Shown: one piece after another, positions 35,419-43,611 of the stretch
Position numbering within the stretch: the stretch's first letter is position 1
Layout: every line of letters starts with the position of its first letter
Source: Gemmataceae bacterium
GTDB lineage: Bacteria > Planctomycetota > Planctomycetia > Gemmatales > Gemmataceae
Assembly: GCA_025055795.1 (NCBI GenBank)
Contig: JANWVV010000001.1
Span: forward strand, 62,001-126,000
DNA length: 64,000 nt
Reading direction: 5' to 3'
Translations under genes and position numbers: made by a program
Notes under the pieces: generated by a model
Databases searched by the model: none
Seen by the model: only the letters and a program-made list of their open reading frames with translations
What the model was told of the DNA's origin: nothing

Positions 35419-37233
35419 ATGCCTTACTCAATTGTCATGCTCGTGGGGTTGAGCGTTGCGCAACCACCTGCGGCTACCCCCAGTGGTGAGTACATTCCCA
35501 TTAATTCCCGCACGTTGAAGCTCCCTATCAAATACGAGAAAGACCGGCGTCACATCCGTCAGATGAAGCTGTTTGTGGCCCGTAACGGTGAGAATACCTG
35601 GTATCAGGAAGCGGCCGTTCCGCCGGACCGGGACCACTTCACGTTTCATGCCAAAGAGGACGGTGTGTACTGGTTCACCATGGTGGAAGAAGATCTGCAG
35701 GGTCGGCAAATCCCGGCCGATCTGACCCGCACGCCGCCCGACCTGAAGGTGCTGATCGATACAACGCCACCCCGGGTCCGCCTGACCCAGCTGCAACGGC
35801 GGGGGGAGGAGGTCATAGCCGAGTGGGTCATTGAGGACGCTTATCCGGCTGAGGCCCGGACCCAAGTGCATGTGCGACCAGCGGGGGGCGATGCCCCCTG
35901 GCAGGAAGTCCGACTAGCCCCCGGGGTGTATCACGGCGTGCGTTTTGCCATGCCGTCGCCTCAGGCGCTGGAAATACGCGTAACCGCCTTTGATCTAGCG
36001 GGTAACAAAGGGGAAGTGATACAGACATTGCCGGCGTCCGAGGCGAACCGTGCATCGGCGACGACCGTGGCGGCGGCCGCTATGACGACCGGTTCCCCGG
36101 CGGTCCCCGTGGCACCGGCTTCTTCCAGCAGTGCAGTGGGGGTGGACCAGGGGCCGTTTCCGCCTCCCGCTCCGCTGGCCCCCGCCGGACCGATTAGTCC
36201 GGCGGTTGGTCCGTTGCCGCCCGCTGGGCCACCGGCAGTGCCGCCTGCGGCTGCTGGAGGGCCCACGTCTGGAGCACCTGCCACTGGGCCCGTTCCCCCG
36301 GCGGTGCCGCCTCCTTCGTCCTTACCGGCTGCTACACCGGCAAGTACCACGGCCGGAACTACGGCTTCATCCGTCACCGAGCGACCCTTGCCAACTATCG
36401 AACCCCGCTCGACTTCGGCACCGGCAGCACCGTCTCCTGCGGCGATGCCCGTCTGGTCCAGCAATTCAGGCGGCACCGCTGGGCCGCACGTCGAAGAAAG
36501 CCGGGCTACCGTGATCAATTACCTGGCGTTCGATCTGGCATACGAGGTGGAAGCCCGTGGCCCGTCCGGACTTAGCCGGCTGGATCTATGGGTTACACGC
36601 GACGACGGACGCACTTGGATGAAATGGAGCCAGCATGATCCCCGGGGCTCTACCATCCGGGTCAATCTGCACCAGCCTTCCAATCCGCAACTGGAAGGCA
36701 GTTATGGCTTCCGTATTGTCCCCATCAGCGGTGCCGGCCTGAGCGAACGCGAACCGGTCAGCGGCGACGCCCCTGAACTGCGGGTGATTGTGGATGTCAC
36801 ACCACCGCAAGTAGAAATCTACCCGCCTGTGGGTGATCCGCAGCAGCCGCATACCCTCTTGTTGCAGTGGAAGGCAACGGACAAACATTGGGGAGCCCAT
36901 CCCATCCTGCTGGAATGGAGTGATAAGCCGAACGGGCCTTGGCAGCCAGTGGTCAGTAGTACGTCCGAGGTCCAGCCGGCTGCGGCCGCGTCTCCAGCAT
37001 CTGTCGCCACAGGACGGTGGTTGCCCAACACGGGCAGTTATGCCTGGCGCGTTCCAGCCGGATTGCCGCCACGCGTCTACCTGAAGGTGACCGCCCGCGA
37101 CGCTGCGGGGAACGTCCGCGAGGTGGTCACCCGGGACCCCATCCTGGTCGATCTGGTCAAGCCTAAGGCCCGGATCAGCGGCATTGTCGGTCCAGTTCCT
37201 CCTTCGACCCCACCGGTTCCGTCACCCGAATAG
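35419..37233 (+). CDS. Secreted Ig-like domain protein, paralogue of the 20708 gene
   Basis: A 604-residue exported protein. The ATG at 35419 follows AGGAGGGGAGG; the upstream frame to 35278 is discarded. A short signal peptide (MPYSIVMLVGLSVAQP) precedes a first beta-sandwich unit with MKLFVARNGENTWYQEA and LKVLIDTTPPRVRLTQL. A second unit ends in IRVTAFDLAGNKGEV. A proline/alanine/serine linker of about 140 residues follows, then YEVEARGPSGLSRLDLWV, VIVDVTPPQVEIYPP and LKVTARDAAGNVREV. The order of units and motifs matches the protein at 20708, but the disordered stretch is in the middle here and at the C-terminus there. Both seem to be surface or periplasmic structural proteins. Confidence 0.85.
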   Translation: MPYSIVMLVGLSVAQPPAATPSGEYIPINSRTLKLPIKYEKDRRHIRQMKLFVARNGENTWYQEAAVPPDRDHFTFHAKEDGVYWFTMVEEDLQGRQIPADLTRTPPDLKVLIDTTPPRVRLTQLQRRGEEVIAEWVIEDAYPAEARTQVHVRPAGGDAPWQEVRLAPGVYHGVRFAMPSPQALEIRVTAFDLAGNKGEVIQTLPASEANRASATTVAAAAMTTGSPAVPVAPASSSSAVGVDQGPFPPPAPLAPAGPISPAVGPLPPAGPPAVPPAAAGGPTSGAPATGPVPPAVPPPSSLPAATPASTTAGTTASSVTERPLPTIEPRSTSAPAAPSPAAMPVWSSNSGGTAGPHVEESRATVINYLAFDLAYEVEARGPSGLSRLDLWVTRDDGRTWMKWSQHDPRGSTIRVNLHQPSNPQLEGSYGFRIVPISGAGLSEREPVSGDAPELRVIVDVTPPQVEIYPPVGDPQQPHTLLLQWKATDKHWGAHPILLEWSDKPNGPWQPVVSSTSEVQPAAAASPASVATGRWLPNTGSYAWRVPAGLPPRVYLKVTARDAAGNVREVVTRDPILVDLVKPKARISGIVGPVPPSTPPVPSPE

Positions 37234-37797
37234 GAACTTGCTGGTTCAAGCTATCCGACTTTCTGTTGTCACAATCCACCTGGGTTCAAGCTATATGTGC
37301 ATAGAGCAAAGCGCCGGTCCCCTCAGCACAGGACATTCCAGATCGATGCAATCGATTATGTGGTCACAGCACCCGGCCAGGGACTGCTTCTGTCTGGTTA
37401 TGCCTCAAAACAAGGTGTCATGATAGAGTCCAAATGATCGTCTTTACAACAGAGTACACTCCCGAAAATGCCACAGGTGCTATGACCAGTTCCGCACGGT
37501 ACCTGGTGAGCCACAAGGAAACACTAAGGGCATGTACCGATGAAAACATCATTGTCTCGGCTACAGACAAGACAAAATTGCCATTGCCGCGACGATTTGT
37601 TTCGATTACAAAGCAGTTATTGCTGCTTGTTATCCGCAGTAACCAGTTTCAAAGGGTATATAGGCCCAAGAGTAATCGCTGCAAACCAGACGCAAGGCCA
37701 GAGCGGCATGGGCAAGCAATCTGATTATTTGCCCTGACCAGTGCCAGATAGAATGGGTATAATGTCTTAGTGAACCCTAGGGCAGAGACAGTAATAT
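37234..37797. other. AT-richer region upstream of tRNA-Pro
   Basis: About 560 bp of lower GC. GGTTCAAGCTAT occurs twice, at 37243-37254 and 37283-37294. A 96-codon open frame from 37434 has no ribosome-binding site and no recognisable family. The end of the region carries the tRNA promoter. Confidence 0.5.
37734..37763 (+). promoter_or_regulatory. Sigma-70-type promoter of tRNA-Pro
   Basis: CTGACC at 37734-37739, an 18-bp spacer, then a perfect TATAAT at 37758-37763. The expected transcription start near 37770 leaves a leader of about 28 bases before the mature tRNA 5' end. Confidence 0.55.
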
Positions 37798-37872
<75 letters not shown>

Positions 37873-38178
37873 TTTGAAAAAACACTCGGATTTGATGGTC
37901 GCATTCCTCTAAATGTCATCTCAGAGAACGAGCGTAACGGTGGTCAAGTCCCAAGGAGAAGCGTAAAGCCATCACAAATCGTGTCCTTCCTGAATCGTCC
38001 CAACTCCGTCATCAGTGCCGGGCGTGACCTTTTTAACGCGCAAATGAAAACGCAGGCAACAGGCGGTCGAAGGGATTTTGTTCAATTTCCTCGTCCAAGT
38101 TCAGAGGTAGGTGAGGGGAAAGTCACTGGCTGAATGAGGGTAGCGGTGTCGTGAGCGATAGGCAAACGGGAGGCAGGT
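37873..38178. other. Spacer between tRNA-Pro and the NPCBM-type gene
   Basis: About 300 bp. Nothing recognisable; an open frame starting inside the tRNA is not a gene. No strong terminator follows the tRNA, only a run of six A after the 3' end. Confidence 0.5.
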
Positions 38179-39435
38179 TCACTTCAGGATGCGGGCATCG
38201 CCGAGGACCAGGCGGTTGCCGTTAATGGCAAAGTCTCCTTCAACAATCAGGCGGAGCTGACGGACGCCTTTGATGTCCAGGTTGACTGCTCGGGCAGGAT
38301 CCTTGCGACGCAACGTTTGTTGGAAGAGGATGCGGCCATCCCCCTCCACGGTCAGTTGGACGGACAGTTGACCATCCCGGAGATATTCCGGCAGCCCGGC
38401 CACTGCTTGCAGTTCGCGGTATTCACCGTCCAGCTCGAAGGTTAACACCGTGTCCGGGGCCACTAGTAATCCCTTGGCAAAGGCAGGGTGTCCTGCTAGT
38501 TTCAGGGTTTCGCCAGCCAGGCTCCGGTCTTTCAGAACAGGGGCATGCACTTGGAGCCGCAAGGCCTTCTCCTCGGCCGATGGCTCGGGAGCGGTCACCT
38601 GCATCGGTAAATCCGACAGGTAGGCCACATTCCCGGAGGAAAAGTCCAGGCGAACCAGAGCGTTCAAGTTGGGGTAATGGAAACGGACGCCGGCAACGGT
38701 CGTAACCTGCACACCGCCGTCGTCGAGCAAGTGGAGACCCTGAGCTACCAGGGTATTTCCGAAAACATCCACTACTTTGCACAAAGTAGGTGCTACAGTA
38801 CCGGAGGGCGGATGGGCGAACACCAGTCCGCCAGTAGCCCGCGACAACAGTAGTGTGGTTCGTTCCCCTTCGGCCCGCTCAAAATCCAGGCGGCTACCAT
38901 CGGACGAGCCACCATGGATGGTCCCTTGCAGGAAGTTGAGGGTATCCCCCTCTCGGATGACGTACAAATCCCGTTTACCACGGTTGGCCAGCAGTTTTTT
39001 CCAGGCGGCCCGCAGACTGTCCTCGTGGGCATTCCGCATGACGTGGGCCACGGCATCCAGAGTCAGTTCATAGCGGGGAGGGGCGGTACCCTCCGGTCCC
39101 GCTAACAGATCGCCTTCCAGGCGTCGCTCCTTGATAACAAAGCGGCTCACCCGCAGCACGGAGCCGTCGATCAGCTCAATCTGGTGATATCGCGTGTCTT
39201 TGGAAAGATTCAGGGCGGGTCGACCCAGGTCGACCATTTGCACCTTGGTCGTCGGGATCTGTACTTGGGCATCGCCGACACGGAGGGTTACCCGTTCCTT
39301 GTCGACCGTCACCAGCGTCCCCGACAACTTCTTCCCGTCCAACGTAGTCAGTTCGGCTGCTGACAACGGTAGCAGGACAGCAACCAGAAGCCCGGTCGCT
39401 GTCCCTCCAGCACGCCTAAGTATGTTAACATCCAT
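38179..39435 (-). CDS. Exported protein with C-terminal NPCBM-like domain
   Basis: A 418-residue exported protein. A signal peptide (GTATGLLVAVLLPLSAAELT) precedes a small beta domain with TTLDGKKLSGTLVTVDKERV, a planctomycete N-terminal motif resembling Sm-like barrels. The C-terminal part, from about residue 290, ends in GVRQLRLIVEGDFAINGNRL and has FELDGEYRELQAVAGLPEY, the pattern of NPCBM/NEW2 carbohydrate-binding modules. The role may be attaching to or sensing cell-surface sugars. The ATG at 39435 lies 61 bp behind the upstream gene on the same strand, so the two are likely co-transcribed. It is the last gene of the MoxR/BatA block. No catalytic motif is visible. Confidence 0.78.
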   Translation of the reverse strand: MDVNILRRAGGTATGLLVAVLLPLSAAELTTLDGKKLSGTLVTVDKERVTLRVGDAQVQIPTTKVQMVDLGRPALNLSKDTRYHQIELIDGSVLRVSRFVIKERRLEGDLLAGPEGTAPPRYELTLDAVAHVMRNAHEDSLRAAWKKLLANRGKRDLYVIREGDTLNFLQGTIHGGSSDGSRLDFERAEGERTTLLLSRATGGLVFAHPPSGTVAPTLCKVVDVFGNTLVAQGLHLLDDGGVQVTTVAGVRFHYPNLNALVRLDFSSGNVAYLSDLPMQVTAPEPSAEEKALRLQVHAPVLKDRSLAGETLKLAGHPAFAKGLLVAPDTVLTFELDGEYRELQAVAGLPEYLRDGQLSVQLTVEGDGRILFQQTLRRKDPARAVNLDIKGVRQLRLIVEGDFAINGNRLVLGDARILK

Positions 39436-39496
39436 AGTGCCCTATGGTCGTCGGTTAGGCCCGGTTCTTCCTACGCGTGTAGGCAGGGGGTTTCAC

Positions 39497-40606
39497 TCAC
39501 TTGCTATAGCCATGGATGCGGTTGAGAGCCTTGAAGTATTCATCGATGATCGGCTTATATTTGGGGGGCAGGTCACGATTGATGTCCTCGATGATCTTGG
39601 CTCGCTTGTCAGGGGGGAGTGTGCCCCAGTTTTCAGCAATCTTGCGTAGCTCCTTTTCATCGACAATCCCTTTACCCGAACCGCCCATGATGACGCTGTC
39701 CGGGGCGGGGCTACTGGGATTCTGCTGCGAACCGGGACGGTTGCCATTGGGTTGACCCCCGTTGGGGCAGTTGCCGCCGTTGCATTGACTGCTGCTGTTT
39801 TTCGCCTGATTTTCCAACTCCTTGATCAGTTCATCCAGGCGGAAGATGATCTTACGTTGGATGTCCTGGGTTTTCTCGCCAGCACGCGCCAGTTCGAGCC
39901 GGCGGCCGCTGTTATCCATCAGACGTTCGATGTTGGCCAGGTCCTTGGGATCGGGGGACCAGTTCTGCATCTCGAAAAACATCAGGGAGGCGACCAGCCT
40001 GTAGCGGTCCGGAGCGTCGACTACCTCTTCCAGCAGCCGGAGGATGGACCGCGTAGCAGCGTTCTTTTGCATAGTGGCATGTTCGCATACCGCCTTGTAG
40101 AACAAAAAGGCGGCCGGATCGACGGCCTTCTCGACCACCCCGCCGTTGAGAGCTTCCAAGGCTTCCTCGTAAGCCTTGCGATTAGCCGCTGCTTTGGCAA
40201 AGGCCAGGGCAAGATTGGTTCGGACAAACGGATCCAGGCGGCTATCTTTCAGGAAGGTGGGCACGCTATCGGGAGCCGGTGCCTCCGGATTACGCACCTG
40301 CTGCAAAGCGGCCTGAGCCTCGGGCAGCCCTAAGGCCAGTCCGTCAGCCGTGCGATCGATCAGCGAGCGGCTGGTGTCCTGCCAGATGTGCTCCAGACGA
40401 GCCGCATCGAAACGCCCCACGCTCCGCAGCCACTCCATAACCTGGGTCCGTGCCAATTCCTCCGGCATGCTTCGCAAGGTGCTGAAACTGAAAGTGGGGG
40501 TACGACTTCCTTTATTGCCATTCGGTTCGGCTGCGATCCCCGATACACCCGTCAGTCGGACCAAACCCACTCCGAGCAACACCCCAGCTATAATGCGGGC
40601 TGACAC
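39497..40606 (-). CDS. Secreted helical protein of unknown function
   Basis: A 369-residue protein with a signal peptide ending near GVSGIAAEP. It is mostly helical with short repeats (RTNLALAFAKAAANRKAYEE, then AGEKTQDIQRKIIFRLDELI) and an Asn/Gln/Gly-rich stretch of about 35 residues (QCNGGNCPNGGQPNGNRPGS). The C-terminus ends PPKYKPIIDEYFKALNRI. It reads like a smaller relative of the N/Q-rich protein encoded upstream: both have the phrase TQDI and a final helical segment. The GTG at 40606 follows GGGAGGTG at a short spacing. The function is unknown; in planctomycetes, genes of this kind sit beside BatA/VWA clusters. Confidence 0.75.
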   Translation of the reverse strand: MSARIIAGVLLGVGLVRLTGVSGIAAEPNGNKGSRTPTFSFSTLRSMPEELARTQVMEWLRSVGRFDAARLEHIWQDTSRSLIDRTADGLALGLPEAQAALQQVRNPEAPAPDSVPTFLKDSRLDPFVRTNLALAFAKAAANRKAYEEALEALNGGVVEKAVDPAAFLFYKAVCEHATMQKNAATRSILRLLEEVVDAPDRYRLVASLMFFEMQNWSPDPKDLANIERLMDNSGRRLELARAGEKTQDIQRKIIFRLDELIKELENQAKNSSSQCNGGNCPNGGQPNGNRPGSQQNPSSPAPDSVIMGGSGKGIVDEKELRKIAENWGTLPPDKRAKIIEDINRDLPPKYKPIIDEYFKALNRIHGYSK

Positions 40607-41113
40607 GGCACACCTCCCTTTCTAGTTATCCCTGGCTCCAGAGCATGTTTTTCTCAGGATATACACTCCCACGACGCTTTGACGCTTATGACGTCGTCCG
40701 ATCTCCAGCACCAAATTGCCTACTCCACAACACTGGTCAGGGGCAATTTAAGTTACTCAGTTCCTTCAGTCCTAACCCAATGGATGGTGATGAGGTAATC
40801 CATTTGGGCGGGGACCGGAGCAGGGACAGAGCCTTCGGCTCCAATACTTATTGACGATTGAGCCAAGGTTCCCTCACCGATTCTCATTTTTTACTCATCT
40901 TCTTTACTGACTTTATCTTATCTTCAGTCAGGGAATTCACAATGCGGACCTGCCTGTGTCCATCGACTTCACAACGGTGGGGTTGTCGCTACAGGATTCG
41001 TTTGATTGTCGTTTGCAGGGACTATTTAAGTGTTTTTGTTGTCAGTAGGTTGGAGGGGAAGGAGGGTTTCCCCTCCAGATTTGCTGGTTATTTTTCGAGC
41101 GGAAGTTGGGGTG
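40607..41113. other. Intergenic region inside the MoxR/BatA block
   Basis: About 500 bp. A possible hairpin pairs CTGACT (40907-40912) with AGTCAG (40926-40931) across a 13-base pyrimidine-rich loop. No gene is seen. The length suggests a separate promoter for the 40606 gene. Confidence 0.45.
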
Positions 41114-43225
41114 TTACTCGTTGGCTTTAGTGGCGATTTTGTGGAGCATTTCCTGGATGACACGTTGGCGTTCACCCAGTTTACGGATTTCTTCCTGGAG
41201 CAACGGATCCTTGGCCTGTTCACCCGGCTCCTGCTTGCTGTAGCTGATGGTACGTTTGTTGACCTGATCTTGCAAAGAGCGTACCAGTTTCAATTCATTG
41301 AGCAGGTCAATCAGTTTGGGTTTACCCTGTTTGGCGTTGGGATCGGAGGGGGAGGGGTTGCTGGGTTGGTTCTGCAGATCCTGCCGGGCTTTTTTCAGGG
41401 CTTCTCGCATGAGGGTTAACTGGTCGATGATATCCTGTTCGATGTCTTGGGTTTGTTTTTCGACGCGGCCGGCTTCCAGACGTTTGCGGACCGTTTCCAT
41501 GTCGCCCCGGACCTCGCGGAGGACGCTAGCGAAGACCACGGCCGAGCCTTCATTTTCCATCAACTGCAAGGCTTTATCGGCTTCGATGATAATTTGCATT
41601 TCCTTTTCGGCCTCGATCTGGGCTTTTTGCAAATCGGCGATGGTCCGCTGGCCGTTATTCCGCTGGATGGCCTGGTCGATGCGAATGGTAGCCTCCCGGA
41701 CCTCAATCTGCATACGGAGCATGCGATTGACCCGTTCTTCCAGGTTGGCTAGCAACTTGAGTAGTTCCTTTTCCCGCAGTTGTTTGAGACGTCGTTCCAG
41801 TTCGCGCAGGGCGTCGTCCAATTTTCGCAGGGCATCGTCCTGCTTTTTGGAAGCTTCTTCACGTTTGTTGTTGCGGATGTCTTGTTCGGCCCCTTGTTGA
41901 GGGGGAACCGCCTCCTGCACGTTTTGCTGGGCCGGATCCCGTTGGGAACCATTATTCCCTCCTTGCTGCTGGTTGCCGCCTTGGCTACCGCTTTGGCCGC
42001 CGCTCTGACTTCCACTTTGGCTGCTACTCGAACCGCCCGAAGGTTTGGCGGAACCGGCCTGTTGACTGCCCTGACTTCCTTGGTTGCCGCTAGCCTGCTG
42101 GCTCATCGGCTTACCTTGGCCGCCTTGCTGACCGTTGTTGGACCGGCTTTCGCCTTTGCCTTCCGCCTGCGATTTGCTAGCCCCTGCTTGCTGCTGACCA
42201 GGGTTGGCTGAATTGCCTGAATTTTGATTGGCGTTGCTCTGGTTCCCATTGTTGTTGGGGTTCTGGTTGCCACTGTTACCTGAGTTCTGGTTGTTGCCAG
42301 CATTGTTTTGCGTACCGCTTTGATTATCAGCCGGGTTTTGGGAGGCGGACTGGCCCGGTTTAGCCGTAGCCGCGTTTGGGTCCTTCGGGGCCTTCCGGTC
42401 TTCGCCCGCGGCGGTGTCGTTGGCTGGGCCGCTTGGGCGGTTCTCGGCGGGGTTACCAGCCGCCTGGCCGGCCGCTGGCTTGGAGACCGCCTTGCTGTCA
42501 GGGGTATCAGGACGGGCCTCCGGGGCGGCTTCGCCGGGTCTGGTTTCAGGTTTGGACACGGCCCGATCGTCGCTGCCCGCTTGGGCATTGTTGCTACTCC
42601 CTTTGCCGTCCTTGCCGCCGAGGCGATCGGCCAGGTCCTGGGTGCGCTGGGCCAGATCCCGTTGTTCCTTGGCAATTCTGTTGGCGTCGCTGCGAGGATT
42701 TTCGGTGCGGGCACGCACGTTTTCCAGATCCCGCTTGAGCATCTTCAGCTCGGCGATCGCTTTCTGGATCTCGGTGATCTGACGGCGTAGCCGTTCTGCC
42801 TCGTCTTCGCTTTGTAAGGTCAGCAGGATCTCGCGCAAGGCGGCCAGCAGGCGGGCGTCTTTACCTAAAAGGGTCTCGAAGTCGCCACTGCTCAGATTAG
42901 GACTGCTCAACCCTTTGATGAGGTCCTTGAAGAGATTCTCGACACCCCGCTGTTCGGCCAGGGTCAGAGCGGCTCGCAGTACCTTGGCCCGCTCCCGGTC
43001 CTCGGTATTGTCACTTTTCTCCCAGCGCTGAGCCAGGCGGAGCATCTCATCGGCAAACCGTTTGTAGAGTTTCAGGTTTTCCTCTTCAGTACTTTTCAGA
43101 CGCTCCGCCGGGTTGGTGGGAGGCTGGGCCGCCAGCCAACCCACCCCCACACCAAAGACCAACAACATTGCGATCAGCTGACGGCCCCTTACCTGGAACA
43201 ACCCTGTTGACCGGAAGGCAGACAT
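41114..43225 (-). CDS. Exported coiled-coil protein with long N/Q/S/G-rich core
   Basis: A 703-residue protein. After a signal peptide (LIAMLLVFGVGVGWLAAQ), residues 40-205 form long charged helices (EAERLRRQITEIQKAIAEL). Residues 205-450 are low-complexity, with 290-430 almost only Asn, Gln, Ser, Gly and Ala. From 455 to the end come further coiled coils (KQDDALRKLDDALRELERRL, then EAGRVEKQTQDIEQDIIDQL). This is a helical-disordered-helical architecture, suited to a fibrous or phase-separating spacer in the envelope. The gene lies between two others of the same strand in the MoxR/BatA block. The ATG at 43225 is clear. I do not recognise a named family; similar planctomycete proteins have been given uninformative names. 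Confidence 0.8.
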   Translation of the reverse strand: MSAFRSTGLFQVRGRQLIAMLLVFGVGVGWLAAQPPTNPAERLKSTEEENLKLYKRFADEMLRLAQRWEKSDNTEDRERAKVLRAALTLAEQRGVENLFKDLIKGLSSPNLSSGDFETLLGKDARLLAALREILLTLQSEDEAERLRRQITEIQKAIAELKMLKRDLENVRARTENPRSDANRIAKEQRDLAQRTQDLADRLGGKDGKGSSNNAQAGSDDRAVSKPETRPGEAAPEARPDTPDSKAVSKPAAGQAAGNPAENRPSGPANDTAAGEDRKAPKDPNAATAKPGQSASQNPADNQSGTQNNAGNNQNSGNSGNQNPNNNGNQSNANQNSGNSANPGQQQAGASKSQAEGKGESRSNNGQQGGQGKPMSQQASGNQGSQGSQQAGSAKPSGGSSSSQSGSQSGGQSGSQGGNQQQGGNNGSQRDPAQQNVQEAVPPQQGAEQDIRNNKREEASKKQDDALRKLDDALRELERRLKQLREKELLKLLANLEERVNRMLRMQIEVREATIRIDQAIQRNNGQRTIADLQKAQIEAEKEMQIIIEADKALQLMENEGSAVVFASVLREVRGDMETVRKRLEAGRVEKQTQDIEQDIIDQLTLMREALKKARQDLQNQPSNPSPSDPNAKQGKPKLIDLLNELKLVRSLQDQVNKRTISYSKQEPGEQAKDPLLQEEIRKLGERQRVIQEMLHKIATKANE

Positions 43226-43611
43226 GTCTTTTTACTCCTGTTTAAGGGTGTCAGACCGAAGGTTAGTATCGTTTTCTAGATCAAAGCTATGGGTACAGGC
43301 CAGTTGCTGGTTTTATACCGCAGCGGTGTCCCCAGCCACGCAGGCGGGCGCAGACGGCTCCTACTGCCAGCTCCCCAAAGGAAGGGGGCTGGGATTTTTC
43401 TACTCATTCACTATGACGACTCAGCCATGACTTGGACAACCGGAATACGTCCGATTGTTACGAAACCAGCTGTTAGATGCGGTCGCAAGGCCTGAGTATC
43501 TCGATTTGTGCCAGCCACAACCTCGGTGCGTCCTTCAGGTATCGATTATGTGCAAGTAAAGACGCTAACAGGGAACGTTCAAGTGAAAAAACGGGCCTGC
43601 CGGAAGCACAG
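43226..43611. other. Intergenic region inside the MoxR/BatA block
   Basis: About 390 bp with no convincing gene, hairpin or repeat. It may hold a promoter for the N/Q-rich protein gene. Confidence 0.45.

Noticed and set aside
37434-37724. 96-codon open frame before the tRNA
   Set aside because: No ribosome-binding site, no recognisable family, and it runs up to the tRNA promoter.
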